DNA from: Prevotellaceae bacterium
GTDB taxonomy: Bacteria; Bacteroidota; Bacteroidia; Bacteroidales; UBA932
Direction: 5' to 3'
Length of the DNA: 5,767 nucleotides
Assembly: GCA_031275145.1 (NCBI GenBank)
Contig: JAISPE010000106.1
Coordinates: 1-5,767, forward strand
The notes below the pieces were generated by a model, which saw nothing but the letters and a program-made list of their open reading frames with translations, did no database searches and had not been told where the DNA came from. Each line of letters begins with the position of its first letter. The stretch's first letter is position 1. The position numbers and the translations under genes were made by a program. This document shows positions 1-5,543 of this stretch, one piece after another.

Positions 1-71
1 TGAAATCAAACAATACATACTAACTAATTTTACACTTTAATCGAATAAAAACATGACTCGTAAAAACGGCG

Positions 72-79
72 CAAAGTTA
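72..79 (-). promoter_or_regulatory. Leftward Bacteroidetes-type promoter (-7 box)
   Basis: Read on the minus strand this is TAACTTTG, a full match to the Bacteroidetes -7 consensus TAnnTTTG. A -33 element is weak: the nearest GTTG/TTTG-like strings on the minus strand are at 102-108, 22-25 bp upstream, slightly beyond the usual spacing of about 19. Transcription would run left out of the window with a start near 66. The last 70 bases hold no convincing start codon; a minus-strand ATG at 16-18 opens only six codons before the edge. The served gene is therefore unknown. Confidence 0.5.
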
Positions 80-120
80 TAATAAATTTTTAATATGAAA
101 CCAACAAAACACGAAAAAAA

Positions 121-132
121 CTGTTATAACAG
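121..132. repeat. 12-bp perfect palindrome CTGTTATAACAG
   Basis: CTGTTA/TAACAG is a perfect dyad, flanked on the left by an A-tract and on the right by a T-tract, one mismatch away from the arms. It is centred about 60 bp upstream of the start expected for the leftward promoter at 72-79, a position typical of an activator site. It could equally be a weak bidirectional terminator. No assignment to a regulator is possible. Confidence 0.3.
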
Positions 133-200
133 ATTTTTATTAACAGTTCAAATCGTCATGCCGTCCCCTGCCGTAAGCTCCCGCATCCCTTAGTAGTGTC

Positions 201-213
201 GTCCCTGCGGGAC
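201..213. repeat. Small REP-like palindrome GTCCC-TGC-GGGAC
   Basis: Five-base GC-rich arms enclose a three-base loop. The arms are short, so chance alone could make it, but it is one of five such elements within about 375 bp. Its surroundings (CGTCCCTGCGGGACTTG) have the look of a dispersed intergenic repeat. That it is repeated in the genome is inference; only one copy is in this window. Confidence 0.35.
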
Positions 214-245
214 TTGTCGTACAGTCCGTTCATGTTAATCATAAA

Positions 246-264
246 CCCTGAATCAGGTTCAGGG
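246..264. repeat. REP-like palindrome CCCTGAA-N5-TTCAGGG
   Basis: Seven-base arms (246-252 and 258-264) enclose TCAGG. The element can also fold as CCTGA-A-TCAGG at 247-257, so two alternative hairpins overlap. Elements of the style CCTGAA...TTCAGG are common as dispersed intergenic repeats in many bacterial genomes; that relationship is recalled, not tested. Confidence 0.5.
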
Positions 265-307
265 ACAAAAAACAGCGGTTCAGACAATAATCCGTCCATG
301 CCCCGGG

Positions 308-340
308 AACCCTAACAGGGTTGGAAACCCTGTTAGGGTT
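308..340. repeat. Perfect 15-bp stem, 3-nt loop hairpin
   Basis: AACCCTAACAGGGTT (308-322) is exactly complementary to 326-340 across a GGA loop. This is the strongest local hairpin in the window. It is 7 bp from the left copy of the 43-bp repeat (347-389), so the two may be one composite mobile or REP unit. No U-tract follows on the minus strand, which argues against a simple terminator for the barrel gene. Confidence 0.7.
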
Positions 341-346
341 TTCAAC

Positions 347-389
347 GTAAATTATGAAAATTGACTTCGTCGAGCTAAAGGTTCTGTTA
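347..389 (+). repeat. Left copy of 43-bp perfect inverted repeat
   Basis: These 43 bases, beginning GTAAATTATG and ending GGTTCTGTTA, recur without mismatch as the reverse complement at 5556-5598. Identity stops abruptly at both ends. A match of this length cannot be chance in a window this size. The repeats bracket the entire kinase-regulator-barrel locus with about 5.2 kb between them. No transposase is present. Confidence 0.9.
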
Positions 390-419
390 TTCCTCGCGCA
401 GTGTAGTTTTGTGATATGG

Positions 420-446
420 GATTGCGGGTCAAGCCCGCAATGACGA
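420..446 (+). repeat. Dispersed palindromic repeat, left copy (27 bp)
   Basis: The core is ATTGCGGG-TCAAG-CCCGCAAT (421-441), an eight-base stem with a five-base loop, followed by GACGA. The same 27 bases occur inverted at 548-574. Weaker similarity extends outward from both copies (AGTTTTGTGATA here against AGTTTTGTAATA on the minus strand near 583-594), so the repeat unit is longer than the perfect core. This type of GCGGG...CCCGC element is a familiar dispersed intergenic repeat in diverse bacteria (recalled, not searched). Confidence 0.75.
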
Positions 447-529
447 TAGCGGTGGTCTTCGAGTGCAAATTCACGTTTATACTCATCCTCAATATCCCGA
501 ATAGTCGGAGCGGCAACAGTCTGATTCCA
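446..529 (-). pseudogene. SusD/RagB-like C-terminal fragment between repeats
   Basis: On the minus strand these 28 codons start WNQTVAAPT and end RDIEDEYKREFALEDHRY. The second part resembles the segment of SusD/RagB outer-membrane lipoproteins that usually reads like ER..EFA.EG.R..DLRRW. Immediately after the HRY the frame enters the palindromic repeat at 420-446 and becomes low-quality sequence; upstream it meets a TGA in the repeat at 548-574. There is no start codon. It looks like a scrap of a nutrient-binding lipoprotein gene cut by the flanking repeats. The match is short and recalled from memory, so the family assignment is tentative; a chance open frame is possible. Confidence 0.3.
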
Positions 530-547
530 CGAGCGGGTCCGCCCCCG

Positions 548-574
548 TCGTCATTGCGGGCTTGACCCGCAATC
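548..574 (-). repeat. Dispersed palindromic repeat, right copy (27 bp)
   Basis: This is the exact reverse complement of 420-446, with the hairpin core at 553-573. It starts 53 bp beyond the stop codon of the barrel gene, so it would be the first stable stem in that transcript and may set its 3' end. No run of T follows on the minus strand. The inverted pair encloses about 100 bp that includes the SusD-like fragment. Confidence 0.75.
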
Positions 575-626
575 TTCCGTTATTACAAAACTGTACCGTG
601 CATAGTATAATTCTGTCAAAAAGGAA

Positions 627-3089
627 CTAAAACTCTTCCATATCGTAACCGTTTCCGGCGTTTTCCTGATTGGATTTCCTGTCCTGTTTACCTCTTTCCG
701 GTCTTGCATTTCCGAAATTGTATGTCACCGTCAGACCGACAAATCGGCCGCCTCTCCAGTTTTTCGAGTCCTGGGTAAAATTTGTTCCCGAAGTGACGGT
801 ATGCCATTTACGGGAATTGAAAATATCTCTGGCATTTATGCTGGCGCTGAATTTTCCGAACATCCTGCGTATTCCGGCGTCAACCGAATAGCTTGCTTTT
901 CTGTACCCCTGCGCGACAATCTGTTTTGCGCGGTAATCGCCGGTCAGCTGGAACGAGAATAATTTCGGAAACACGAAGGTTGCTATCATTTTTGCATCCC
1001 ACGAAAAATTTTCCTGCGCTGTCCCGACAACAGGTTCCGCGGCGCCTTCCGGCATATACGAAAACCCGTCTAATTTGTTATAAAACAGGTTAACCGTCGT
1101 AGTCAGATCAACGCTGCGGAAAAGTTTGTTTTTCAGCACAAGCTCTGTTCCTGTCGACAGGTTTCCCGCAATATTTTCGAACGTGCTTTTCATAACATTG
1201 CCGTCAAGATAGCTGATTCTCTGGACTACATTATATGTCGGGCGATAATATCCCGAAAAAGAAAAAATATGATTTGTCCAGCTTTTAATATAATTAAGTT
1301 CAAATGAATTGGAATATTCGGGCAGCAAACCTGGATTGCCAAAAGAGATATTGCTCGAATCGGTTATATTTTTGAACGAATTGATTTGCGGGCCTCTCGG
1401 TCTTGTAATACGCCGCGTGTAATTCACCTGTATTTCGTTGCCTGCCGGCAACGAATACGAAAGGAAAACACTGGGGAAGAGATCCAGATAGCTGTTGCTG
1501 TGGAACGGAATATCCGTTTCGCTGTCGCCGTATCCCAGCGAACGCGTATTTATGCCTGCATATTCGCCACGCAAACCAAGCTGATAGCCAAAACTGTTCA
1601 AATGTCCCGTATATGTTGAATACAATGCATGAATATCCTGATTGTAAATAAACCTGTTAAAGAGTTCGGGGACAGGAACGGCATCGTCTTTCGCTGTGCC
1701 CGAAAAAGTTTCGACAGGACTGTCTTCACGCCCGACCGTACCTTTATAGCCGGCCTCCAGCTTGTTATCGTTGCCAAAAGAGTTTACGTAATCAAGTTGA
1801 AACTCTATATTGTGCGGTCCCATATTGCCTGTCTGTCGCTGGTACGACGAAGTCTGATTGCCCGGAGAATAGACTGATGTCTGAGAATAGACCGATTCGT
1901 TGTCCATACCCCATGTGTTGTACGAAACGGCGAAATCGATATTGCCGGTTTTACTGAAATCGTGTTTATAGCCCAGCTGCACGTTTCCGCCGAGCATATT
2001 GTTGTCGGATAATGTACTGCGTCTGCTTTGGGTATACGATCCGGGAATGTTGCTTTTGTAGTTTGTGACACTGTTATTCTCGCCTTTTCCCAGCATGGTG
2101 AAGCCCGTCAGACTGAAATGGTCTTTTGCCGTAAGATGGTATGTCAGGCCTGCACGTCCGAAAAAGTTATTACGCCGTCCGTCGATGTCGGATACCTGAT
2201 AGAGCGCAGTATTTCTATCTTCAACCGGTGAATACCGGGAAGTATTGCCGCCGCCGACGAATACTCTGCTTCTCAGGTTCAAACTTGCGTAAGCGTCTAA
2301 TTTGTTGTTGTTGTAATTATAGTTGAAGCCGGCATTGTATCCTCCGCGGGAATCGACTCCCGCCTGTATGCTTCCGAAATATCCGGATTTCCGGTTTTCC
2401 TTTAAAATGATATTTATTATTCCGGCCGTTCCTTCGGGACTGTATTTCGCCGAGGGATTTGTGATGACTTCGATCTTTTCGATATTTTCAGCCGGCATCT
2501 GTTCCAGTATCTGCGCCCGGTTGTCGGCGGAAAGTCCCGATGCTTTACCGTTTATCCAGACTGTTACAGCCGAATTTCCGCGCAGAGACACTTCGCCTTC
2601 GGTATTGACCTCAACCGAGGGGATGTTACTCAGCACATCGCTGGCGCTTCCTCCGGCAGCGGCAATATTCTGGTCTACATTGAACACTTTCTTGTCGATA
2701 TCTATCCTCATCTGCGTGCCGACTGCCGTAACCTCTACTTCGCCCAAAACCTCCGACTGTTCGACTAACAGTATCTGTTTCAAATCAATTTCCTTGCTTG
2801 CCGAGGTTAAAGGTATGTCCCGCTCGTACGTTTTATATCCGACAGATGAAACCGAAAGTAAATAATCGCCGTACGGGATATTCCGGATAACGAATCTTCC
2901 GTTTTTATCGGTATTCACGCCGACAAGGGCAGTTGCAGAATCCTTTTTGTCCTTAATCACGACGGTTACGGATTCCAGCGCTTCTCTGCTCCTGGAATCG
3001 GCAACGACTCCTTTAACAATACCGTCATTGACAGCATAAATAAAATTTACAGCCAGAAACATCGGGATAATAAATACTGTTTTCTTCAT
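627..3089 (-). CDS. Outer-membrane beta-barrel protein (TonB-receptor-like)
   Basis: This 820-residue protein belongs by architecture to the Bacteroidetes outer-membrane beta-barrel family (OMP_b-brl_3 type, TonB-dependent-receptor-like). A signal peptide covers residues 1-19 (MKKTVFIIPM..., cleavage likely after IYA). A CarboxypepD_reg-like Ig fold spans about 24-105 (VKGVVAD...VGVNTDKNGRFVIRNIPYGDY...VGYKTYE). A plug follows at about 115-232, with SDVLSNIPSVEVN, EGEVSLRGN and NPSAKYSPEGTAGIINI. The rest, to about 793, alternates aromatic and polar residues as barrel strands, the last reading LTVTYNFG. A 27-residue hydrophilic tail ends in DMEEF. No clear TonB box is seen. The start is ATG behind a purine-rich AAAAGAAAAG stretch; the stop is TAG. 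It probably imports or senses a substrate at the outer membrane, or acts in envelope homeostasis. It is the last gene of the cluster and likely linked to the upstream two-component pair. Family confidence is high; the substrate is unknown. Confidence 0.9.
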   Translation of the reverse strand: MKKTVFIIPMFLAVNFIYAVNDGIVKGVVADSRSREALESVTVVIKDKKDSATALVGVNTDKNGRFVIRNIPYGDYLLSVSSVGYKTYERDIPLTSASKEIDLKQILLVEQSEVLGEVEVTAVGTQMRIDIDKKVFNVDQNIAAAGGSASDVLSNIPSVEVNTEGEVSLRGNSAVTVWINGKASGLSADNRAQILEQMPAENIEKIEVITNPSAKYSPEGTAGIINIILKENRKSGYFGSIQAGVDSRGGYNAGFNYNYNNNKLDAYASLNLRSRVFVGGGNTSRYSPVEDRNTALYQVSDIDGRRNNFFGRAGLTYHLTAKDHFSLTGFTMLGKGENNSVTNYKSNIPGSYTQSRRSTLSDNNMLGGNVQLGYKHDFSKTGNIDFAVSYNTWGMDNESVYSQTSVYSPGNQTSSYQRQTGNMGPHNIEFQLDYVNSFGNDNKLEAGYKGTVGREDSPVETFSGTAKDDAVPVPELFNRFIYNQDIHALYSTYTGHLNSFGYQLGLRGEYAGINTRSLGYGDSETDIPFHSNSYLDLFPSVFLSYSLPAGNEIQVNYTRRITRPRGPQINSFKNITDSSNISFGNPGLLPEYSNSFELNYIKSWTNHIFSFSGYYRPTYNVVQRISYLDGNVMKSTFENIAGNLSTGTELVLKNKLFRSVDLTTTVNLFYNKLDGFSYMPEGAAEPVVGTAQENFSWDAKMIATFVFPKLFSFQLTGDYRAKQIVAQGYRKASYSVDAGIRRMFGKFSASINARDIFNSRKWHTVTSGTNFTQDSKNWRGGRFVGLTVTYNFGNARPERGKQDRKSNQENAGNGYDMEEF

Positions 3090-3132
3090 TTTCTTTTCTT
3101 TTATTAAGACATTTTACATTTATTTCAGGGTG

Positions 3133-3140
3133 CAAAGGTG
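3133..3140 (-). promoter_or_regulatory. Possible -7 box for the barrel gene
   Basis: The minus strand reads CACCTTTG, one mismatch from TAnnTTTG, about 44 bp upstream of the ATG. No good TTTG -33 element lies at the expected spacing; the region about 19 bp upstream is AT-rich. A weak core promoter is what one expects of a gene that needs an activator, such as the adjacent LytTR regulator, but this is inference. Confidence 0.3.
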
Positions 3141-3245
3141 TAAAAAAATCGTTACCGAAATTTTTGAAATTCCCGAAACAGAAAAATATGATACTAAAAC
3201 GAAAAATACAAAGATGAAACGATGTGTCCCGAAAGACGTGATGAC

Positions 3246-3273
3246 GCTTGCCGGAAGAATATGGCGGCAAAGC
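3246..3273 (-). terminator. Weak stem-loop after the regulator gene
   Basis: TTGCCG (3248-3253) pairs with CGGCAA (3265-3270) across an 11-base loop, and the stem extends by two pairs if one A is bulged. It lies 20 bp past the regulator's stop codon. No U-tract follows on the minus strand, so it would be at most an attenuating or processing stem between the two-component genes and the barrel gene. Confidence 0.25.
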
Positions 3274-3292
3274 AATCAACGGCGGGCAGTCA

Positions 3293-4063
3293 TTATTGGA
3301 TTCCTCCGGCGAACCACTGTTTAAATTCTTTTACGCGGGCTTTACTTATTATTATTTTTTCGTTTACCGGAATTTTCAGGTTTACGGATAATTTATTGCC
3401 AAACCAGATTGATATGTCCTTAATCGATGAACGTGAAATTATATATTGCCTGTTTGCTCTGAAAAATTTTCCGGGGTCCAGTTCGTTCATTATTTCATCG
3501 AGAGTTTTATCTATATATCGACCTTTGTTGTCGAATGTTACGGCTTTTACAATTTTTGTGTCTATATAAATATAATAAATATCGTCCAGAGCGAGCGGTA
3601 TAAGTTTATCCTTTTCGGGAATAAGGAAATAGCTTTTGTATGATTTGTTATACTGTTTCAAACTGTTCAGCAGGTTGTTTATAATCTCCCTGCTGTCGGG
3701 ATAGTTTCCGTTGAGTTTTCTGTATTTCGACATGGCTTTTTCCAGAGCGGCTTTGCCGGTCGGTTTCAGGATATAGTCGATACTGTTTACCTCGAAAGCT
3801 TTCAGTGCATATTCGTCGTAAGCGGTTGTAAAAATAACGGGACATTTGATTTCCACGCTGTCGAAAATCATGAACGCCGAGCCGTCGGCAAGGTGTATAT
3901 CCATAAATATCAAGTCGGGAGAGGGATGGGTCTCTATCCATTCGACCGATTCCTCGATTGATTGCAGAATTGCCAGAATTTCGATATCTTTCTGTACTTC
4001 GACGATTAACGATTTGAGCGTTTCGGCTGCAATAATTTCATCTTCTATAATAATTGCCTTCAT
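3293..4063 (-). CDS. LytTR-family response regulator
   Basis: This 256-residue cytoplasmic transcription regulator has an N-terminal receiver domain (about 1-117) and a C-terminal LytTR DNA-binding domain (about 146-250). The receiver keeps the acidic pocket D8/E9 in MKAIIIEDE, the phospho-acceptor D55 in DLIFMDIHLADG, T80 in FTTAYDEYALKAF, and K100 in DYILKP. The LytTR domain shows the usual DDIYYIYI strand and the FFRANRQYIIS motif (about 200-210). ATG at 4061-4063 is chosen because it gives the canonical MKAIIIEDE start; an upstream TTG at 4081 would add six residues and overlap the kinase stop. The kinase gene ends 14 bp upstream, so the pair is co-transcribed and almost certainly cognate. 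LytTR proteins bind direct repeats in promoters; likely targets are its own operon and the barrel gene downstream. All key residues are present, so it should be functional. Confidence 0.95.
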   Translation of the reverse strand: MKAIIIEDEIIAAETLKSLIVEVQKDIEILAILQSIEESVEWIETHPSPDLIFMDIHLADGSAFMIFDSVEIKCPVIFTTAYDEYALKAFEVNSIDYILKPTGKAALEKAMSKYRKLNGNYPDSREIINNLLNSLKQYNKSYKSYFLIPEKDKLIPLALDDIYYIYIDTKIVKAVTFDNKGRYIDKTLDEIMNELDPGKFFRANRQYIISRSSIKDISIWFGNKLSVNLKIPVNEKIIISKARVKEFKQWFAGGIQ

Positions 4064-4077
4064 ATCATTCGTTTTAA

Positions 4078-5115
4078 TCAACTTTTCATCAATGGAACCG
4101 TTACTTCAAAAAAATCATCGGTTTTGACGGTAACGATTTCCTTTTTCCACATCAGTTTATATCTTTCCGCAAGATTTGCAAGACCGATTCTTTCGCCGCT
4201 TTCGCTTTCCTTTTTCAGCTGAACGGGATTAGATACTTTAATCGCTTCGCCGTCTCCCTTTATTTTCACTTTCAACGGCTGTTTGTTGCTGACCACATTA
4301 TGCTTTATTGCGTTTTCGACCAGAGTTTGCAAACTTAAGGGGATGATTTGATAATCATACAGTTTTTCGTCTACGTCATATTCAAAATCAAGATTGTTTC
4401 CGTAGCGTATTTTCATCAGATGGCAGTATGCTCTGGTGAATTTCAATTCTTCGCTAAGACTTATTATTTCGGCATTTTGCAGAGTATATCTGAAAACGTA
4501 CGACAGTTGCTGAACGTATTCCTGCGCTTTGTCGGCGTCTATTTTGATTAGCGAATTGAGCGTGTTCAGCGAATTGAAAAGGAAATGAGGGTCAACCTGA
4601 TTTTTAAGCGCTTCGTAACGGCTTCTCATATATTCGGTATGCAGGGCTTCGTTTTCTACCGATATTTTTTGCTGTTTTTGAGTCATATAGATTAACTGTG
4701 ACGAGAAGACGACAATTAATGCAACCATGTAATTGCGCCATAATTCGCCTCTTATACGGCCTTTCCGGAATCTGGGACGGTTCTCGAGATTGAAAATGTC
4801 CAGCTGCAACTCCGAGATTGCAACACTCAGGAAATAAGCGACAACAGTTGTTGCAACAATAATAATCAGCAGCCGCGTTTTTTCCGAAGCGCGTATCTTG
4901 AATATATTGAAAACAAGCATATACAGGGCAAACGAAAACACGAACTGCGAAACGACATCCACTACAACCCGTACAGGTTCAAATCGAGGGATATGCGATA
5001 ATATTGTTCCCCTGGGAACTTCGCGCTCATAGAAAAACGACATAAGAAATATGGCGTTGAGCAGCAAACTTATTGCAACAGACAGTACGAACGCAGTTTT
5101 ACAGTTTGTTTTCAT
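4078..5115 (-). CDS. LytS-type sensor histidine kinase, four TM
   Basis: This 345-residue inner-membrane kinase belongs to the His_kinase (PF06580, LytS/YehU-like) group that partners LytTR regulators. Four hydrophobic segments lie at about 8-28, 51-73, 81-101 and 129-146, with no separate sensor domain; the loop at 102-128 is strongly basic. A coiled linker (147-170) leads to ALKNQVDPHFLFNSLNTLNSL, with phospho-acceptor H177. The ATP-binding part has the N-box LQTLVENAIKHN (262-273), a degenerate D-box (IKVSNP, 292-297) and the G-box ERIGLANLAERY (308-319). ATG at 5113-5115 (MKTNCKTAFVLS) is preferred over an in-frame TTG four codons upstream. It would autophosphorylate and phosphorylate D55 of the regulator encoded next. 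A consensus promoter lies about 44 bp upstream. With so little outside the membrane, it may sense a membrane or envelope state or a small ligand; that is inference. Confidence 0.95.
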   Translation of the reverse strand: MKTNCKTAFVLSVAISLLLNAIFLMSFFYEREVPRGTILSHIPRFEPVRVVVDVVSQFVFSFALYMLVFNIFKIRASEKTRLLIIIVATTVVAYFLSVAISELQLDIFNLENRPRFRKGRIRGELWRNYMVALIVVFSSQLIYMTQKQQKISVENEALHTEYMRSRYEALKNQVDPHFLFNSLNTLNSLIKIDADKAQEYVQQLSYVFRYTLQNAEIISLSEELKFTRAYCHLMKIRYGNNLDFEYDVDEKLYDYQIIPLSLQTLVENAIKHNVVSNKQPLKVKIKGDGEAIKVSNPVQLKKESESGERIGLANLAERYKLMWKKEIVTVKTDDFFEVTVPLMKS

Positions 5116-5158
5116 TTTACAAATCAATTTAGTTACCGATCATTATAATATTTTGCCG

Positions 5159-5166
5159 CAAATATA
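5159..5166 (-). promoter_or_regulatory. Promoter (-7 box) of the kinase-regulator operon
   Basis: The minus strand reads TATATTTG, a full match to TAnnTTTG, placed to give a leader of about 40 bases before the kinase ATG. A TTTG (minus strand, 5190-5193) lies 23 bp upstream, somewhat farther than the usual -33 spacing. The box sits inside a short dyad, GCCG (5155-5158) and CGGC (5167-5170). Confidence 0.6.
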
Positions 5167-5199
5167 CGGCTAATAAAACATTCGGTAAACAAAAAGACG

Positions 5200-5366
5200 G
5201 TGAAACGGCTAAAAACGTGTCCGGAACGACTCTTATCAACGACAGATTAAAAGCTACGAATTACGGAATAATATTCTGCCATTTGGACAGGTAGCGCAAA
5301 TCACCGGTTTTTATTTGAACAGTCCGGTTTTTGGCCTTACATTTTTATCCGGTAAAAAATAAGCAG
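5200..5366. other. Gene-free spacer between divergent promoters
   Basis: This stretch separates the leftward kinase promoter from the rightward promoter at 5367-5374. No gene is supported. A stop-free plus-strand frame (5213-5359) has no ATG start and no recognised family. The visible structure is a pair of 9-bp direct repeats (5304-5332). Confidence 0.5.
5304..5332 (+). repeat. CCGGTTTTT direct repeat, 20-bp period
   Basis: CCGGTTTTT occurs at 5304-5312 and again at 5324-5332, two helical turns apart. It lies about 35-65 bp upstream of the rightward promoter and about 140-170 bp upstream of the kinase promoter. Paired direct repeats about two turns apart are the layout LytTR proteins bind, but the repeat does not match the known LytTR half-site consensus well. 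Confidence 0.35.
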
Positions 5367-5374
5367 TATCTTTG
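5367..5374 (+). promoter_or_regulatory. Rightward Bacteroidetes promoter (-7 box TATCTTTG)
   Basis: TATCTTTG is a perfect TAnnTTTG match. The expected -33 region (5342-5347) is only T-rich. Transcription would begin near 5381 and run into the Shine-Dalgarno and broken gene at 5396-5499, so this is probably the surviving promoter of a destroyed gene. Confidence 0.55.
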
Positions 5375-5395
5375 CAGTCCGAATGATAAAAAAAC

Positions 5396-5499
5396 AGGAG
5401 GTTTGCTTTATAACAAAAAAGAACTATATCAGCAGAAAAATAGACAGCGATTTGCTGGCCTGGAGTAATCCAATGTACGCCATTTCAAATATAATATGA
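5396..5499 (+). pseudogene. N-terminal remnant of an AAA/DUF4143-like ATPase
   Basis: A strong Shine-Dalgarno AGGAGG (5396-5401) stands 8 bp before ATA at 5410, exactly where a start codon is expected; ATA looks like a mutated ATG. From there the frame reads ITKKNYISRKIDSDLLAWSN and then PMYAISNII before TGA at 5497-5499. The first part resembles the opening of Bacteroidetes AAA-family ATPases with a DUF4143 tail, which typically start with a Y-I-x-R-x-I-D-x-x-L-x-x-W stretch followed by RKPLLLRGARQVGK. Here similarity ends just before the Walker A region. No remaining ATPase sequence is found downstream; dispersed repeats begin within about 45 bp. An in-frame ATG at 5383-5385 could make a 38-residue peptide, but it would be almost leaderless. 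The family match is recalled and short, so it is tentative. Confidence 0.45.
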
Positions 5500-5543
5500 A
5501 CCCGGGTGTACGGCAAAATTCCCTTTTGACAGAACTCTTTTTC

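Larger units (their letters stand above)
133..626. other. Gene-free spacer packed with palindromic repeats
   Basis: Nearly 500 bases lie between the leftward promoter region and the stop codon of the barrel gene. No complete gene is visible on either strand. What it holds is a run of short palindromes (201-213, 246-264, 308-340, 420-446, 548-574), one copy of a 43-bp repeat that recurs inverted at the other side of the locus (347-389), and a protein-like fragment (446-529). Palindromes close behind an operon often protect mRNA 3' ends. No clear intrinsic terminator with a U-tract was found for the barrel gene. Confidence 0.7.
3090..3292 (-). other. 203-bp spacer between regulator and barrel genes
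   Basis: No gene is supported here; open frames on either strand lack family character. On the minus strand the stretch is an AT-rich leader for the barrel gene. It holds a weak stem just after the regulator gene (3246-3273), a near-consensus -7 box (3133-3140), and a CCGAAA direct repeat at 3155-3160 and 3173-3178 (18-bp period, plus strand). The length suggests that the barrel gene has its own control while still downstream of the regulator. Confidence 0.6.

Noticed and set aside
308..340. Hairpin as an intrinsic terminator of the barrel transcript
   Set aside because: It lies nearly 290 bp beyond the stop and has no U-tract on the minus strand.
611..624. TTCTGTCAAAAAGG resembling the inverted CCTTTTGACAGAA at 5522-5534
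   Set aside because: The shared string is about 12 bases of low complexity, within chance expectation for a window this size, and the spacing to the 43-mers differs on the two sides.
670..2326. Several 60-90-codon plus-strand and minus-strand frames within the barrel gene
   Set aside because: All overlap a confidently assigned coding frame and show no family features; they are shadow frames.
2323..2865. 180-codon plus-strand open frame opposite the barrel gene
   Set aside because: It is fully antisense to the signal-domain and plug region of the barrel gene, whose family features are clear; the antisense peptide is Ser/Pro/Ile-rich with no recognisable domain.
3025..3324. Short frames spanning the gap between the regulator and barrel genes
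   Set aside because: They overlap real gene ends, have no ribosome-binding context, and the peptides look non-coding.
4064..4081. TTG start that would extend the regulator by six residues
   Set aside because: The ATG at 4061-4063 gives the canonical receiver start MKAIIIEDE; the extension would overlap the kinase stop.
5116..5127. TTG start that would extend the kinase by four residues
   Set aside because: The ATG at 5113-5115 gives a normal short basic N-terminus before TM1; nothing favours the TTG.
5213..5362. Plus-strand 49-codon stop-free frame containing QVAQITGF, faintly like an AraC helix-turn-helix
   Set aside because: The spacing of the following aromatic residues does not fit the AraC motif, there is no ATG start, and the frame is short enough to be chance.
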